Source: Neobacillus mesonae
Lineage (GTDB): Bacteria > Bacillota > Bacilli > Bacillales > Cytobacillaceae
NCBI RefSeq assembly: GCF_023715155.1
Contig: NZ_JAMBNQ010000001.1
Location: 124,001-188,000, forward strand
DNA length: 64,000 bases
Reading direction: 5' to 3'
Under the pieces are notes generated by a model that was not told the origin of the DNA, did no database searches, and was given only the letters and a program-made list of their open reading frames with translations. Within the stretch, counting starts at the first letter, position 1, and each line of letters starts with the position of its first letter. A program made the translations under genes and the position numbers. Positions 18,378 through 26,907 of this stretch are shown here, piece after piece.

Positions 18378-18572
18378 ATGTCTCGAATGCTGACATCGAT
18401 ACTGATGATTGGGTCAATTGGGTATTTTGCCTACCGTTACAGATTTAGAATTATCAATATGCTCCTTGCCTCTGGCTGGATGAGAAGGCTTGCAGTCGGC
18501 TCTATTATGAGTTTGCCGGGAGTAAAAAACAAAATGATGCAGTCTATTTTTGGAAGACCATCTGATTGGTGA
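18378..18572 (+). CDS. yqgO: Small membrane protein (YqgO-like)
   Basis: 64 aa. ATG 18378 has AGGAGGG seven bases upstream; the upstream in-frame ATGs overlap that site. One N-terminal helix (LTSILMIGSIGYFAYRY) is followed by a second weakly hydrophobic stretch and a basic tail with SLPGVKNKMMQSIFGRP. The position between the DUF92 gene and rhomboid yqgP fits B. subtilis yqgO. Function is unknown. Confidence 0.65.
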   Translation: MSRMLTSILMIGSIGYFAYRYRFRIINMLLASGWMRRLAVGSIMSLPGVKNKMMQSIFGRPSDW

Positions 18573-18596
18573 AAGCCGCAGATGGTTCTTTATTTT
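18557..18596 (+). terminator. Terminator overlapping the end of yqgO
   Basis: ACCATCTG / CAGATGGT stem with a 14-base loop containing the stop codon, then TCTTTATTTT. Beyond it, 18,600-18,825 has no gene; it contains a GACTC-bearing block and an AACTGTT...AACAGTT inverted repeat (18,693-18,727). Confidence 0.6.
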
Positions 18597-18825
18597 GTCT
18601 TACACTAAAATATAGTTGAGTTGGAGAGTATTTTTAATTTTATAACTGTATGATTGGTTCACCGGGCACGAAGACTCATCGATCCTCCCGTAAACTGTTA
18701 AATGTCTGGAGCACAATCAACAGTTAAGTTATACATAGCCAAATATAAAAAGAGTGTTTGATTCATGTAATGATGGGTTTTCGATTATAATGGAGAAAGG
18801 AAATCTAGATGAAAGCAGGGGAGAA

Positions 18826-20385
18826 ATGGATAGTAAAAAGGATTATCTTTTTTGGAAATTGGCTAATACATTCATAACCGGCTTTGGTTATCGTATTATC
18901 CAATTGTTTGAAAATCAAAAGGAACTTTGGCTTGAAAAATTGGAAAACAAAACGGCTCCCATCATTAGACTCAAACGGGAAGATTTAGATTGGAGTAATG
19001 CCCTGCAGCGGGACATTGACTTTACCGCTGCCAATGGAGAAAGAGTCAGGCGCCAATTAAGCCGCCGTGAACTTCAGGTTTTGAATATTTATATAAGTGA
19101 ATTTCCTCCTGTTGATGAATATGAATATCGAATTGAAAAACCGTATATTTATCCTGAAGGAAATAAAACAATGGTTCAATCAGTTCTGCTGGCACAGGGG
19201 ACTATGGAAGATGGATTTAAGACATTGTCGGAAGTGCTTCAGCACCCGGTCTATTATCCAAGAAATGAGGAATATTCGGAACAAGCAGTTCAGACACTGA
19301 AACAGGAAACATTAACATATGCCATCGATAAAGTAAACGCAGAACAAAATATTTTTTCAAACAGTAAGCCTTTTTTTACTTACGTGTTTATCTTTATTCA
19401 AATAGCTGTTTTTCTGTTGCTTCAGCTGAATGGAGGCAGTACCAATACCTCAACACTCATTAAATACGGGGCAAAAGTGAATCAATTAATCTATGATGGA
19501 GAATGGTGGCGTTTTTTTACACCTATCTTTTTACATATCGGATTTTTGCATTTGCTTTTGAATACATTTGCTTTATATTATCTTGGAACAGCGGTTGAGC
19601 GGATATTTGGTAAAACCCGATTCTTATTTATTTATTTGTTTGCAGGCATTTTAGGATTCATTGCTAGTTTTATTTTCAGTTCAAACTTATCTGCAGGGGC
19701 AAGCGGTGCCATTTATGGCTGTTTTGGGTCATTGCTTTATTTTGGAATGATTTTCCCAAAATTATTTTCCCGGACAATGGGAATGAATTTGATTATCGTC
19801 CTTGGAATCAACCTTGTTTTTAGTTTTACGGCTTCTGGTATAGATAATGCCGGTCATTTGGGCGGACTTTTGGGTGGTTTCCTTGCAGCAGGGATTGTCC
19901 ATTTTCCTAAGAAAAAGAAGTTGTTCCTGCAGTTAATTTTTCTAATCATGTCCGCAGTTATCACATGGGGAGCTCTTTCTTATGGTTTCAGTCCATCTGT
20001 TAAATCCCAGGATGATACCTCTGCCTTAGTGGTGGCACAGGAATATATTAAACAAAATGACTATAACCGCGCCTATCATATTTTAAAGGATTTTGAGAAA
20101 AATGCCTCAGAACCATCCGACAAACTTTATTTTCTCTTGTCCTATGCGGAAATCAAAAAGGGTATGCTCGATGATGCCAAATCACATCTGCAAAAAGCCA
20201 TCGAACTTAACCCTGATTTCCATGAAGCCTTTTATAATCTTGCTCTCATTTATCTTGATGAAAATAACATAAATGAGGCAAAAGTGAATGCAGAAAAGGC
20301 TGTCAAGCTGAAACCTAATCATAAGCCCTATGCAGATTTGGTAAAGGAAATTAACCAGTACCAAGGTTCTGGCGGAGGAGTATAG
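18826..20385 (+). CDS. yqgP: Rhomboid intramembrane serine protease with TPR tail (YqgP/GluP)
   Basis: 519 aa. The start is set where the protein begins to align with the remembered B. subtilis YqgP N-terminus (MDSKKDYLFWKL); a longer frame has ATGs at 18754 and 18790. A cytosolic domain (1-175) is followed by the rhomboid core with GGSTNT, EWWRFFTPIFLHIGFLH and the catalytic pair S293 (GASGAIYG) and H344 (NAGHLGG). Two TPR units close the protein (about 405-500). Rhomboids cleave membrane proteins within the bilayer; B. subtilis YqgP acts on the magnesium transporter MgtE. Confidence 0.93.
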   Translation: MDSKKDYLFWKLANTFITGFGYRIIQLFENQKELWLEKLENKTAPIIRLKREDLDWSNALQRDIDFTAANGERVRRQLSRRELQVLNIYISEFPPVDEYEYRIEKPYIYPEGNKTMVQSVLLAQGTMEDGFKTLSEVLQHPVYYPRNEEYSEQAVQTLKQETLTYAIDKVNAEQNIFSNSKPFFTYVFIFIQIAVFLLLQLNGGSTNTSTLIKYGAKVNQLIYDGEWWRFFTPIFLHIGFLHLLLNTFALYYLGTAVERIFGKTRFLFIYLFAGILGFIASFIFSSNLSAGASGAIYGCFGSLLYFGMIFPKLFSRTMGMNLIIVLGINLVFSFTASGIDNAGHLGGLLGGFLAAGIVHFPKKKKLFLQLIFLIMSAVITWGALSYGFSPSVKSQDDTSALVVAQEYIKQNDYNRAYHILKDFEKNASEPSDKLYFLLSYAEIKKGMLDDAKSHLQKAIELNPDFHEAFYNLALIYLDENNINEAKVNAEKAVKLKPNHKPYADLVKEINQYQGSGGGV

Positions 20386-21214
20386 ATTCACCATTTGCTG
20401 TTTCAGTTAACACTAATAAATGCGTTTTATCCTTGGCTAATAGTATTAGCGGGATGGTACTGCCGGTTGAAGCCACTTTAGTGCCATCCTGTTTTGTGAT
20501 TCCTAGAAAATAATTCTTATAAAGCCCTTCCCATAAACGACCTATCATCTTGGCTGCGTTCTCCTTCGTAAACCCTGAAAAACCTTCTTTTGCCTTTTGT
20601 GAAAAATCATTTAAAGGATATGCTTCGTAATTTTTTAGATGGATTCCATAGTGCCTGATACCTTTATTCCAGCTATAACGCAGCATTTGTTCTGTTTGAT
20701 CATCTAATTGATCTTTCCAAGTGTTTTGTTCAGTCGTTTTTGGCGTATGAAAGCTTATGTATATACCTGGATGTTCCTTGATAACGTATAAACTGTCTTG
20801 AGATAATGCTTGTGCACTAAAGATTTGTCCACCTTTTTCATGAAGTTCCGCATAGTGGAAGGTAATGGCTTCCAAAAACATGTTTTCTTTTACCGGAATT
20901 TTTTTCTCCTGTGTTAAAGTATTAATGTTCTGTTTCCAATTCCCAAGTCTTTCAATCAGCCTGCCATTCGAAAATAAAAAACCTGCATCCTGCCTCAAAT
21001 AAGCACGTTTATCTAATGCTGAATGAATTCTCCATAAGATCCTATCTTTATCAACTAACTTAATTTTTGTTTCAGCACTGGAAAAGTCTGTATCTGGAGC
21101 AATAGGAAAAAAAGTAATACTTTCAAGTGCCTTGGGTTGTTTCACTTGATATATAATGACACTAAAGATAGAAATTAATAGAATGCATCCCAAGATAGAA
21201 AATAATTTTTTCAC
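20351..21214 (-). CDS. Unknown membrane-anchored extracellular protein
   Basis: 287 aa that I do not recognise. One N-terminal membrane anchor (KKLFSILGCILLISIFSVIIYQV) is followed by a hydrophilic domain with several WR/W-rich segments. A GTG at 21214 is preferred because GGAAGG abuts the upstream ATG (21226) with no spacing. The last 35 bases overlap the 3' end of convergent yqgP, so the two transcripts would pair. No terminator is evident between them. In B. subtilis, yqgQ follows yqgP directly, so this gene is an insertion relative to that order. Confidence 0.7.
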   Translation of the reverse strand: MKKLFSILGCILLISIFSVIIYQVKQPKALESITFFPIAPDTDFSSAETKIKLVDKDRILWRIHSALDKRAYLRQDAGFLFSNGRLIERLGNWKQNINTLTQEKKIPVKENMFLEAITFHYAELHEKGGQIFSAQALSQDSLYVIKEHPGIYISFHTPKTTEQNTWKDQLDDQTEQMLRYSWNKGIRHYGIHLKNYEAYPLNDFSQKAKEGFSGFTKENAAKMIGRLWEGLYKNYFLGITKQDGTKVASTGSTIPLILLAKDKTHLLVLTETANGESILLRQNLGTG

Positions 21215-21348
21215 GAATGTAATCATCCTTCCAGGTACCAATATCTGTTTGTCCTATTACTGTTATATGGGAAAGATAATTGGCCAATGACAATAAAATA
21301 TATTTTAAATGAGAGATATTGGAGCTATCTGGATAAAATTGAATAGTC

Positions 21349-21378
21349 TTGAGGGGGATATCTTTCGAAGGTTATACT
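21349..21378 (+). promoter_or_regulatory. SigA-type promoter for yqgQ-glcK
   Basis: TTGAGG (21349) and TATACT (21373) with an 18-bp spacer, about 50 bp before yqgQ. This is a good match to the vegetative consensus. Confidence 0.55.
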
Positions 21379-21429
21379 AAGGTGTAACAATGAATGAACT
21401 TTCAAGAAAATGGCGCAGGGGGTCTTTAG

Positions 21430-21639
21430 ATGAAAACAGTCTATGATATACAACAATATTTAAAAAAATTTGGAACCATTATTTACATAGGCGACCGGAT
21501 CGCAGATCTTGAACTAATGGAAGCCGAACTAAAGGAGCTTTATCAATCACAGTTAATTGAAACACGAGAATTTCAAACTGCTCTCTTGATTTTAAGGCAT
21601 GAAATTCAAATGGAGAAGGATAAAAGACAAAGCAGGTGA
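21430..21639 (+). CDS. yqgQ: YqgQ family small protein (DUF910)
   Basis: 69 aa, a compact three-helix protein (TVYDIQQYLKKFGTIIYIGDR opening). AGGGGG lies 6-7 bases before the ATG, and glcK begins 6 bases after the stop. Conservation of the yqgQ-glcK pair across bacilli supports the assignment. Family structures show a small nucleic-acid-binding-like bundle, but the role is unknown. Confidence 0.85.
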   Translation: MKTVYDIQQYLKKFGTIIYIGDRIADLELMEAELKELYQSQLIETREFQTALLILRHEIQMEKDKRQSR

Positions 21640-21645
21640 ATAAGA

Positions 21646-22623
21646 ATGGCTGGACAATGGGTTGCGGGGGTGGATTTAGGCGGTACCACCACTAAGTTTG
21701 CGTTCATCACGATGGACGGGGAGATTGTAGAAAAATGGGAAATACCAACAGATAACCGTGATGAAGGGAAAAACATCACATTAAATATTGCAGATTCAAT
21801 ATCAGGAAAATTGAAGGGACATGGGAAAGATAAGGAGCAATTAGCGGGAATCGGCATAGGCGCCCCAGGACCGATTGACTACGAAAATGGCATAATATTA
21901 AATACGGTTAATCTAGGATGGCAGGATTACTTTCCATTACAGGCAAGCCTTCAGGAATTGACAGCCCTTCCAGTGTTGATTGAAAATGATGCAAATTGTG
22001 CTGCGCTGGGTGAGATGTGGATGGGTGCTGGAAATGGTGCAGCCGACCTTGTTTGTGTGACATTGGGAACAGGCGTCGGCGGTGGTATCATTGCAAATGG
22101 AAATATTGTCCGCGGAATATATGGGGCTGCCGGTGAAATCGGGCATATTACTGTCATTCCCTTCGGCGGGGCACCATGTAACTGTGGAAAAACAGGATGC
22201 CTTGAAACAGTTGCTTCCGCAACAGGGATTGTAAGATTAGCTATGGAAGCACTGAGGGAGCCTGGCGCAGCGGGAGAATTAGCGGAGCAATACAGGGTTA
22301 AGGGCTCTATTACAGCGAAAGATGTATTTGATTGTGCTTTAAGTGGTGATTTAGTGTCCAAAAAAGTGGCAGATATGGCTGCCCTCCACCTAGGGCTGGC
22401 CTTAGCTAATATAGCAAATACACTTAATCCAGAAAAGATTGTATTTGGCGGCGGGGTCTCAAAGTCTGGAGACTTCCTTATAAGCTTAGTAAAAACTCAT
22501 TTTGACCGGTTTGCTTTCACATCTGTTCGAAATTCAACAAAGCTGACACTGGCATCGTTGGAGAATCATGCAGGAGTGATCGGTGCTGCTTGGCTGATTA
22601 AAAATAAATTAGAAAACAACTAA
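21646..22623 (+). CDS. glcK: Glucokinase (ROK family)
   Basis: 325 aa. It phosphorylates free glucose with ATP in the cytosol. The ATP-binding motif DLGGTTTK begins at D10, the sugar-binding ENDANCAA and GEIGHI segments follow, and the ROK zinc motif CNCGKTGCLE has cysteines at 178, 180 and 185. Length and order are normal. It is the second gene of the yqgQ operon. Confidence 0.95.
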   Translation: MAGQWVAGVDLGGTTTKFAFITMDGEIVEKWEIPTDNRDEGKNITLNIADSISGKLKGHGKDKEQLAGIGIGAPGPIDYENGIILNTVNLGWQDYFPLQASLQELTALPVLIENDANCAALGEMWMGAGNGAADLVCVTLGTGVGGGIIANGNIVRGIYGAAGEIGHITVIPFGGAPCNCGKTGCLETVASATGIVRLAMEALREPGAAGELAEQYRVKGSITAKDVFDCALSGDLVSKKVADMAALHLGLALANIANTLNPEKIVFGGGVSKSGDFLISLVKTHFDRFAFTSVRNSTKLTLASLENHAGVIGAAWLIKNKLENN

Positions 22624-22648
22624 AACCTGCTTCCAGCGGGTTTTTTTG
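22622..22648 (+). terminator. glcK terminator
   Basis: AACCTGCT / AGCGGGTT stem (one G-T pair), TCC loop, then seven T. Confidence 0.85.
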
Positions 22649-22664
22649 TAAAAAATATTTTTTA
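22649..22664 (+). promoter_or_regulatory. Possible half of a ComK box before comGA
   Basis: A perfect palindrome of six A, TA and six T (22650-22663) satisfies AAAA-N5-TTTT, the ComK half-site. Only one clear unit is seen, whereas ComK usually needs two, and the A/T-rich context makes chance likely. Confidence 0.35.
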
Positions 22665-22690
22665 AAAATAAAAGAGGAAAAAGAAGAAAG

Positions 22691-23809
22691 GTGTCGAATT
22701 ATACTTATGACAAAATAAAAAAGGTGGTGTTTCCTATTGTTAGTGAGATTGAAATTTTAGCTAACAGAATTATTTCCGATGCAGCAAGAAACCAGGCGAC
22801 AGATATTCACATTAGTCCTCGACAGAATGACACACTTGTACAAATCCGTTTAACAAACAAACTTATTCCACGGCTAACGCTTCCGAAAAATGAGTGTGAA
22901 AGATTAATATCCCATTTTAAATTCACGGCAAATATGGATATCGGAGAACGAAGACGCCCGCAAAGCGGAGCAATTGTTTGCAATGTTAACGGACAAATAA
23001 TGGGATTAAGGCTGTCAACCCTTCCTTCAAACAACAGAGAAAGCCTTGTAATTCGTCTATTGCCGCAGCAAGACCAAATTCCTTTTCACCAGCTCTCACT
23101 ATTCCCATCAATGACACGCAAATTATTGGCTCTGCTTAAACATGCCCATGGTTTAATCATCTTCACCGGACCGACTGGCTCAGGAAAGACCACAACCTTG
23201 TATTCCCTATTAAATGAAACTGCACACCTTTTTCACCGCAATGTCATAACACTTGAAGATCCAGTAGAAAAAACCTATGATTCCGTCCTGCAGGTACAGG
23301 TAAATGAAAAAGCAGGGGTTACATATGCAGCTGGATTAAAGGCCATTTTACGTCATGACCCAGATATTATTATGGTGGGGGAAATCAGGGATGCAGAAAC
23401 AGCGAAAATTGCTGTGCGTGCAGCACTTACTGGGCATTTGGTGCTGACAACGATGCATACCCGGGATGCAAAAGGTGCTGTGTTTCGCTTAAGAGAATTT
23501 GGTGTGAACTGGCTGGAAGTGGAGCAGACTTTGATTGCGGTCACTGCTCAAAGATTAGTCGAATTAACTTGTCCATTCTGTGAAGATGAGTGCTCTCCAA
23601 ATTGTTATACTAGCGGAAGATGGAAAAGAGCAAGTGTATTTGAACTGTTGTCAGGGAGAAATTTAAACGCTGCTATGAGGGCCGCAAAGGGGGAAAAGAT
23701 TACGGCAAACTACCGGACATTAAAAAATGTCATCAGAAAAGGAATCGTGCTAGGTTTTATAAAGCCATCTGAATATGATCGGCTGGTGTTTGACAATGAT
23801 CAACGATAA
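22691..23809 (+). CDS. comGA: Competence pilus assembly ATPase ComGA
   Basis: 372 aa, a PulE/VirB11-type ATPase that drives the competence pseudopilus. Walker A is GPTGSGKTT (160-168), then TLEDPVE, LRHDPDIIMVGEIRDAETA (Asp and Walker boxes) and the His box TTMHTRDAKGA. A CPFCEDEC cysteine cluster lies near 294. The GTG start has only a weak purine-rich site (GAAGAAAG). Another GTG at 22724, embedded in AAGGTGGTG, would give a protein closer to the B. subtilis length, so the start is uncertain. Confidence 0.92.
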   Translation: MSNYTYDKIKKVVFPIVSEIEILANRIISDAARNQATDIHISPRQNDTLVQIRLTNKLIPRLTLPKNECERLISHFKFTANMDIGERRRPQSGAIVCNVNGQIMGLRLSTLPSNNRESLVIRLLPQQDQIPFHQLSLFPSMTRKLLALLKHAHGLIIFTGPTGSGKTTTLYSLLNETAHLFHRNVITLEDPVEKTYDSVLQVQVNEKAGVTYAAGLKAILRHDPDIIMVGEIRDAETAKIAVRAALTGHLVLTTMHTRDAKGAVFRLREFGVNWLEVEQTLIAVTAQRLVELTCPFCEDECSPNCYTSGRWKRASVFELLSGRNLNAAMRAAKGEKITANYRTLKNVIRKGIVLGFIKPSEYDRLVFDNDQR

Positions 23810-24827
23810 ATGGACGATGAACGAGCAGGCAAGCTTTTTAAGAAGGGTGGGTGAATTATTAGCCAGAGGCTACCCCATCGCTGAAGCAATTGAATCCATT
23901 TCATACCATTTATCTGATTATCGGAAAGGTGAGCTCCATGAATGTTTAATAGAGCTGCAAAGAGGTGTGCCGTTTCATGATGTTCTTGAAACTTTGGGAT
24001 TTCATCAGGATTTAATCGGCTATGTCTATTTTGCGGAACAGCATGGCAGTTTTGCTGATGCCTTGCTGGAAGGCAGCAGCTTAGTACTGTTAAAAGATAA
24101 GGATTTAAAGAAACTTCTAAAATTACTTCAATATCCGGTGCTCCTAATTACAATTACCGGTTTCTTGTTTGTATTTATACAAAGGACATTATTGCCAAGA
24201 TTTATTACTCTTTTTAACTCATTAGGTCTTGAGGCAAATTTTTTTACCAAGGTAATCTATGCTTTCGAAGAATATTTTCCAATTGGCGTTGAATTACTCT
24301 CAGCCATCCTATCAATAACAGCAATATATTATTTCTTCAGCTTCCGTAAATTATCCGTTTTGAAGCAGCGTGCATTGCTCGCTCGCATCCCTATAATTGG
24401 CAGAATCCTCAAATTGCTGTTTACCCACTATTTTTCCATTCAGTTAAGTTTTCTATTATCTGGCGGTGTATCCGTATCCGAAGCATTAATTCTGTTTGAA
24501 AAAAATAAAAGACAACCCTTGTATAGTGAGCTTGGAAAGGAAATAAAACGAAAACTGCTTACCGGCGAAAGATTGGAAACGATTTTAGCAGCCATCTATA
24601 TTTTTGAAAAGGAATTTCCAATGATCATTAAGCATGGGCAGGAAAATGGAAAATTAGAGCAGGAATTACTATTTTTCAGCAAGCATTGTATTACCGTTAT
24701 GGAAGAATTAATCGAGAATAGTTTAAAAATCATTCAGCCGATTCTTTATCTGTTTATCGGGTTCCTGGTTGTCTCAATGTATTTAGCAATACTTTTACCG
24801 ATGTTTCATTTATTAGATGGAATATAA
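23796..24827 (+). CDS. comGB: Competence pilus membrane protein ComGB
   Basis: 343 aa, GspF/PilC-type platform protein with two repeated cytoplasmic domains (about 10-110 and 200-290) and three helices (LLITITGFLFVFIQ, ELLSAILSITAIYYFFSF and the C-terminal ILYLFIGFLVVSMYLAILLP). The start ATG 23796 overlaps comGA by 14 bases; ATG 23817 is an alternative. It anchors the pseudopilus machinery. Confidence 0.9.
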   Translation: MINDKWTMNEQASFLRRVGELLARGYPIAEAIESISYHLSDYRKGELHECLIELQRGVPFHDVLETLGFHQDLIGYVYFAEQHGSFADALLEGSSLVLLKDKDLKKLLKLLQYPVLLITITGFLFVFIQRTLLPRFITLFNSLGLEANFFTKVIYAFEEYFPIGVELLSAILSITAIYYFFSFRKLSVLKQRALLARIPIIGRILKLLFTHYFSIQLSFLLSGGVSVSEALILFEKNKRQPLYSELGKEIKRKLLTGERLETILAAIYIFEKEFPMIIKHGQENGKLEQELLFFSKHCITVMEELIENSLKIIQPILYLFIGFLVVSMYLAILLPMFHLLDGI

Positions 24828-24844
24828 AATATGGGGGTTACAAC

Positions 24845-25168
24845 ATGAAAGGAAAAATACTTGTTAATGAAAAAGGGTTTACATTAATTGAAATGATGAT
24901 TGTCATGCTGGTCATTTCAGTTCTGTTAATCATAACGATTCCAAATGTCACTAAACATAACAAGAATATTAATACTAAAGGCTGTGAGGCATATGTGAAA
25001 ATGGTCCAGTCTGAGGTTCAGGCATATCAAATGGAAAATAATAAGGTCCCAACAATGGCGGAGCTTGAGTCTGCTGGTTATTTAAATGAAGGAGCGGCAG
25101 ACTGTCCAAATGGTGATAATGTAAACATTGACGGTGAAGGCAATGTCACAGCGACAGCTGCACCATAA
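24845..25168 (+). CDS. comGC: Major competence pseudopilin ComGC
   Basis: 107 aa. A prepilin peptidase site KGFTLIEMM is followed by the hydrophobic pilin helix (MLVISVLLIITIPN). Two cysteines (KGCEAYV and AADCPNG) are placed to form the intramolecular disulfide known in Bacillus ComGC. GGGGGTT precedes the ATG. Its TAATG stop-start overlap links it to comGD. Confidence 0.93.
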   Translation: MKGKILVNEKGFTLIEMMIVMLVISVLLIITIPNVTKHNKNINTKGCEAYVKMVQSEVQAYQMENNKVPTMAELESAGYLNEGAADCPNGDNVNIDGEGNVTATAAP

Positions 25169-25608
25169 TGAAAGCAAATCAAAAAGGTTTTACCTTAGCA
25201 GAGTCACTTATTGTCCTTTCTATTTTTGTGGTTCTTGCCTCTGTAACCATTTTTTCATTAAAGCCTGAAAATAATCTGCTTGAAGATGAAGCATTTTTAA
25301 CACAGTTACAAGCTGACCTATTTTATGCGCAAAATTATGCTTTGTCACATCAACATGAAGTCTTGGTCGTTTTTTCGCCAAGCCAATATAAATATAATTT
25401 TTCAGAACGGACAGCCATTCAGCCATTTTTTGAAAGAAAATATTCTAAAAAATATTATATAACCGAAGGCTCTCTTCTTTTAACGATTAAATTTATGCCA
25501 AATGGGAATTTGAATGGATTTGGTACCATCTTTATTCGTACGAAAACGAAAACATACCGGCTGACCTTTTTGATTGGCAGGGGGCGGTTTTATGTTACGG
25601 AACAATAA
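25168..25608 (+). CDS. comGD: Minor pseudopilin ComGD
   Basis: 146 aa. The prepilin motif QKGFTLAESL is followed by a hydrophobic helix (IVLSIFVVLASVTIF), then a small beta-rich domain. It starts on the last base of the comGC stop and overlaps comGE. The ribosome-binding site is poor, consistent with translational coupling. Confidence 0.9.
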   Translation: MKANQKGFTLAESLIVLSIFVVLASVTIFSLKPENNLLEDEAFLTQLQADLFYAQNYALSHQHEVLVVFSPSQYKYNFSERTAIQPFFERKYSKKYYITEGSLLLTIKFMPNGNLNGFGTIFIRTKTKTYRLTFLIGRGRFYVTEQ

Positions 25609-25930
25609 TGGCTATTTTCTTCTTGAGCTGCTGCTGTCATTATCAGCAATGTTCTTGATTTGCCTTTATTTTATCCCATTATTAATCGATTTAAGGCAAC
25701 AAACAATTGGATTGGAAAAGGAAAAAGCAGCGCGTCAGCTTATGTTTGAAGAATTACAGGGGAAATTGAATGATACAGTTGATTATAGAAATCAATCCTT
25801 TAGTCAAAACGGTATTGTATATGAAATTTATTGGAAGGATTTGGAGGGAAGCAGCCTCAAGGAGGTATGTGTTAGTGCTATGGGGAAAACTGGCCGCCCT
25901 GAAGTTGAGAAGTGCGGCAAGCTCGAATGA
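25592..25930 (+). CDS. comGE: Minor pseudopilin ComGE
   Basis: 112 aa. ATG 25592 follows AGGGGGCGG; the earlier in-frame start lies within that site. The N-terminus has a short basic segment, NGYFLLELLLSLSAMFLICLYF helix and the E at position +5 (FLLE) expected of pseudopilins, although the processing glycine is followed by YFLLE rather than FTLIE. It overlaps comGD by 17 bases. Confidence 0.85.
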   Translation: MLRNNNGYFLLELLLSLSAMFLICLYFIPLLIDLRQQTIGLEKEKAARQLMFEELQGKLNDTVDYRNQSFSQNGIVYEIYWKDLEGSSLKEVCVSAMGKTGRPEVEKCGKLE

Positions 25931-26357
25931 GAAGGCTTTTACATTAATTGAGGTGCTTTTGGCTTTAACCATTTTTATGATTGTTATTTCGTTTGTTACA
26001 CCTATTTTTCATGTCATCCTTGAACAAAAGGAGAGCAAGATTAGATTACAGACTATGGAATGGGAGGTTTTTTGCAATCAGTTTAAAAAAGAAATTCGGT
26101 TTTCCACGAAAGCGGAGGTCATTGGAACAGGGCAACTATTGCTGACAAAAGGATCAGATACGGTTTCTTATGAAAGATATGAGACCAACATAAGGAGAAG
26201 AGTGAATTTTACAGGACACGAAATTGTTCTTCAGCATGTTTCAACATACTCATTCACACTTTTAAAAAATGCCGTCAAAGTAACTGTTACAGACAGTTGG
26301 GGAAAAGAACATTCAGTTATTGCATACCCTCTTGTTGAGTGGGAGAACCCCTTATGA
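25875..26357 (+). CDS. comGF: Minor pseudopilin ComGF
   Basis: 160 aa from GTG 25875, chosen because AAGGAGG lies nine bases upstream within comGE. The motif EKAFTLIEVLLALTIF comes about 18 residues in, followed by the pilin helix and a hydrophilic domain. It overlaps comGE by 56 bases in another frame. A much longer frame (from 25770) is open but has no ribosome-binding site. Confidence 0.85.
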   Translation: MLWGKLAALKLRSAASSNEKAFTLIEVLLALTIFMIVISFVTPIFHVILEQKESKIRLQTMEWEVFCNQFKKEIRFSTKAEVIGTGQLLLTKGSDTVSYERYETNIRRRVNFTGHEIVLQHVSTYSFTLLKNAVKVTVTDSWGKEHSVIAYPLVEWENPL

Positions 26358-26737
26358 ATAATAGTGAAAAAGGATTTACCTATCCATTTACCTTATGTCT
26401 ATTGATTCTTTTTCTGCTATTTTTCTCAATGAATGTTGAACGTCTGTTATCTGAAAGAAAATTAATGCACGAAACGGAGACTATTCAGCAGCAAGAATAT
26501 TATTTTCTTTCCACAGTAAAAAAATTGGAGAACAGATTGGTATCTGAGGGAGTAATTCCAACAAAGGGAACCATTCAATTTCAAGAAGGAATCATGAACT
26601 TCCAAGCAGAGCCTCCCAGCGGTTCCAGTCAAACCGTCAACTTTACACTTAGTTTAAAATCTGGAATTACTGCATTGGGGAGCGGTGTATTTGATACAGA
26701 AAGCAAGAAATTAATTAAATGGATAGAATCGCAATAA
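26354..26737 (+). CDS. comGG: Minor pseudopilin ComGG
   Basis: 127 aa from ATG 26354, preceded by GGGAG at 9 bases and overlapping the comGF stop by 4 bases. The N-terminus NSEKGFTYPFTLCLLILFLLFFSM carries a degenerate prepilin-like motif, as in other ComGG proteins. The remainder is hydrophilic. It is the last gene of the comG set. Confidence 0.85.
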   Translation: MNNSEKGFTYPFTLCLLILFLLFFSMNVERLLSERKLMHETETIQQQEYYFLSTVKKLENRLVSEGVIPTKGTIQFQEGIMNFQAEPPSGSSQTVNFTLSLKSGITALGSGVFDTESKKLIKWIESQ

Positions 26738-26907
26738 ATTGAAACTTCTATCCTCAGGGGGTGCTCTCATCTCCCGGGTTACTGTCCTCCAGTATCGTTG
26801 TAATCACACCGATAATAAGTCAGTACAATTGCGATTGGCTCAATCGAATCTTTGCTTAAAAGCTGGTAAGTTTCACTGTATCAAAACCAACAAGGCGCAA
26901 GCGGCAG
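26738..26907 (+). other. Unexplained interval after comGG
   Basis: No recognised gene. The stretch is noticeably GC-richer than its neighbours. One frame is open from a TTG at 26739 to 26948 (69 codons) but has no ribosome-binding site and no protein-like character I trust. A TATCG/CGATA and a CGATTG/CAATCG hairpin (about 26,793-26,846) can form. See the finding on the comGG-yqzE interval. Confidence 0.4.
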
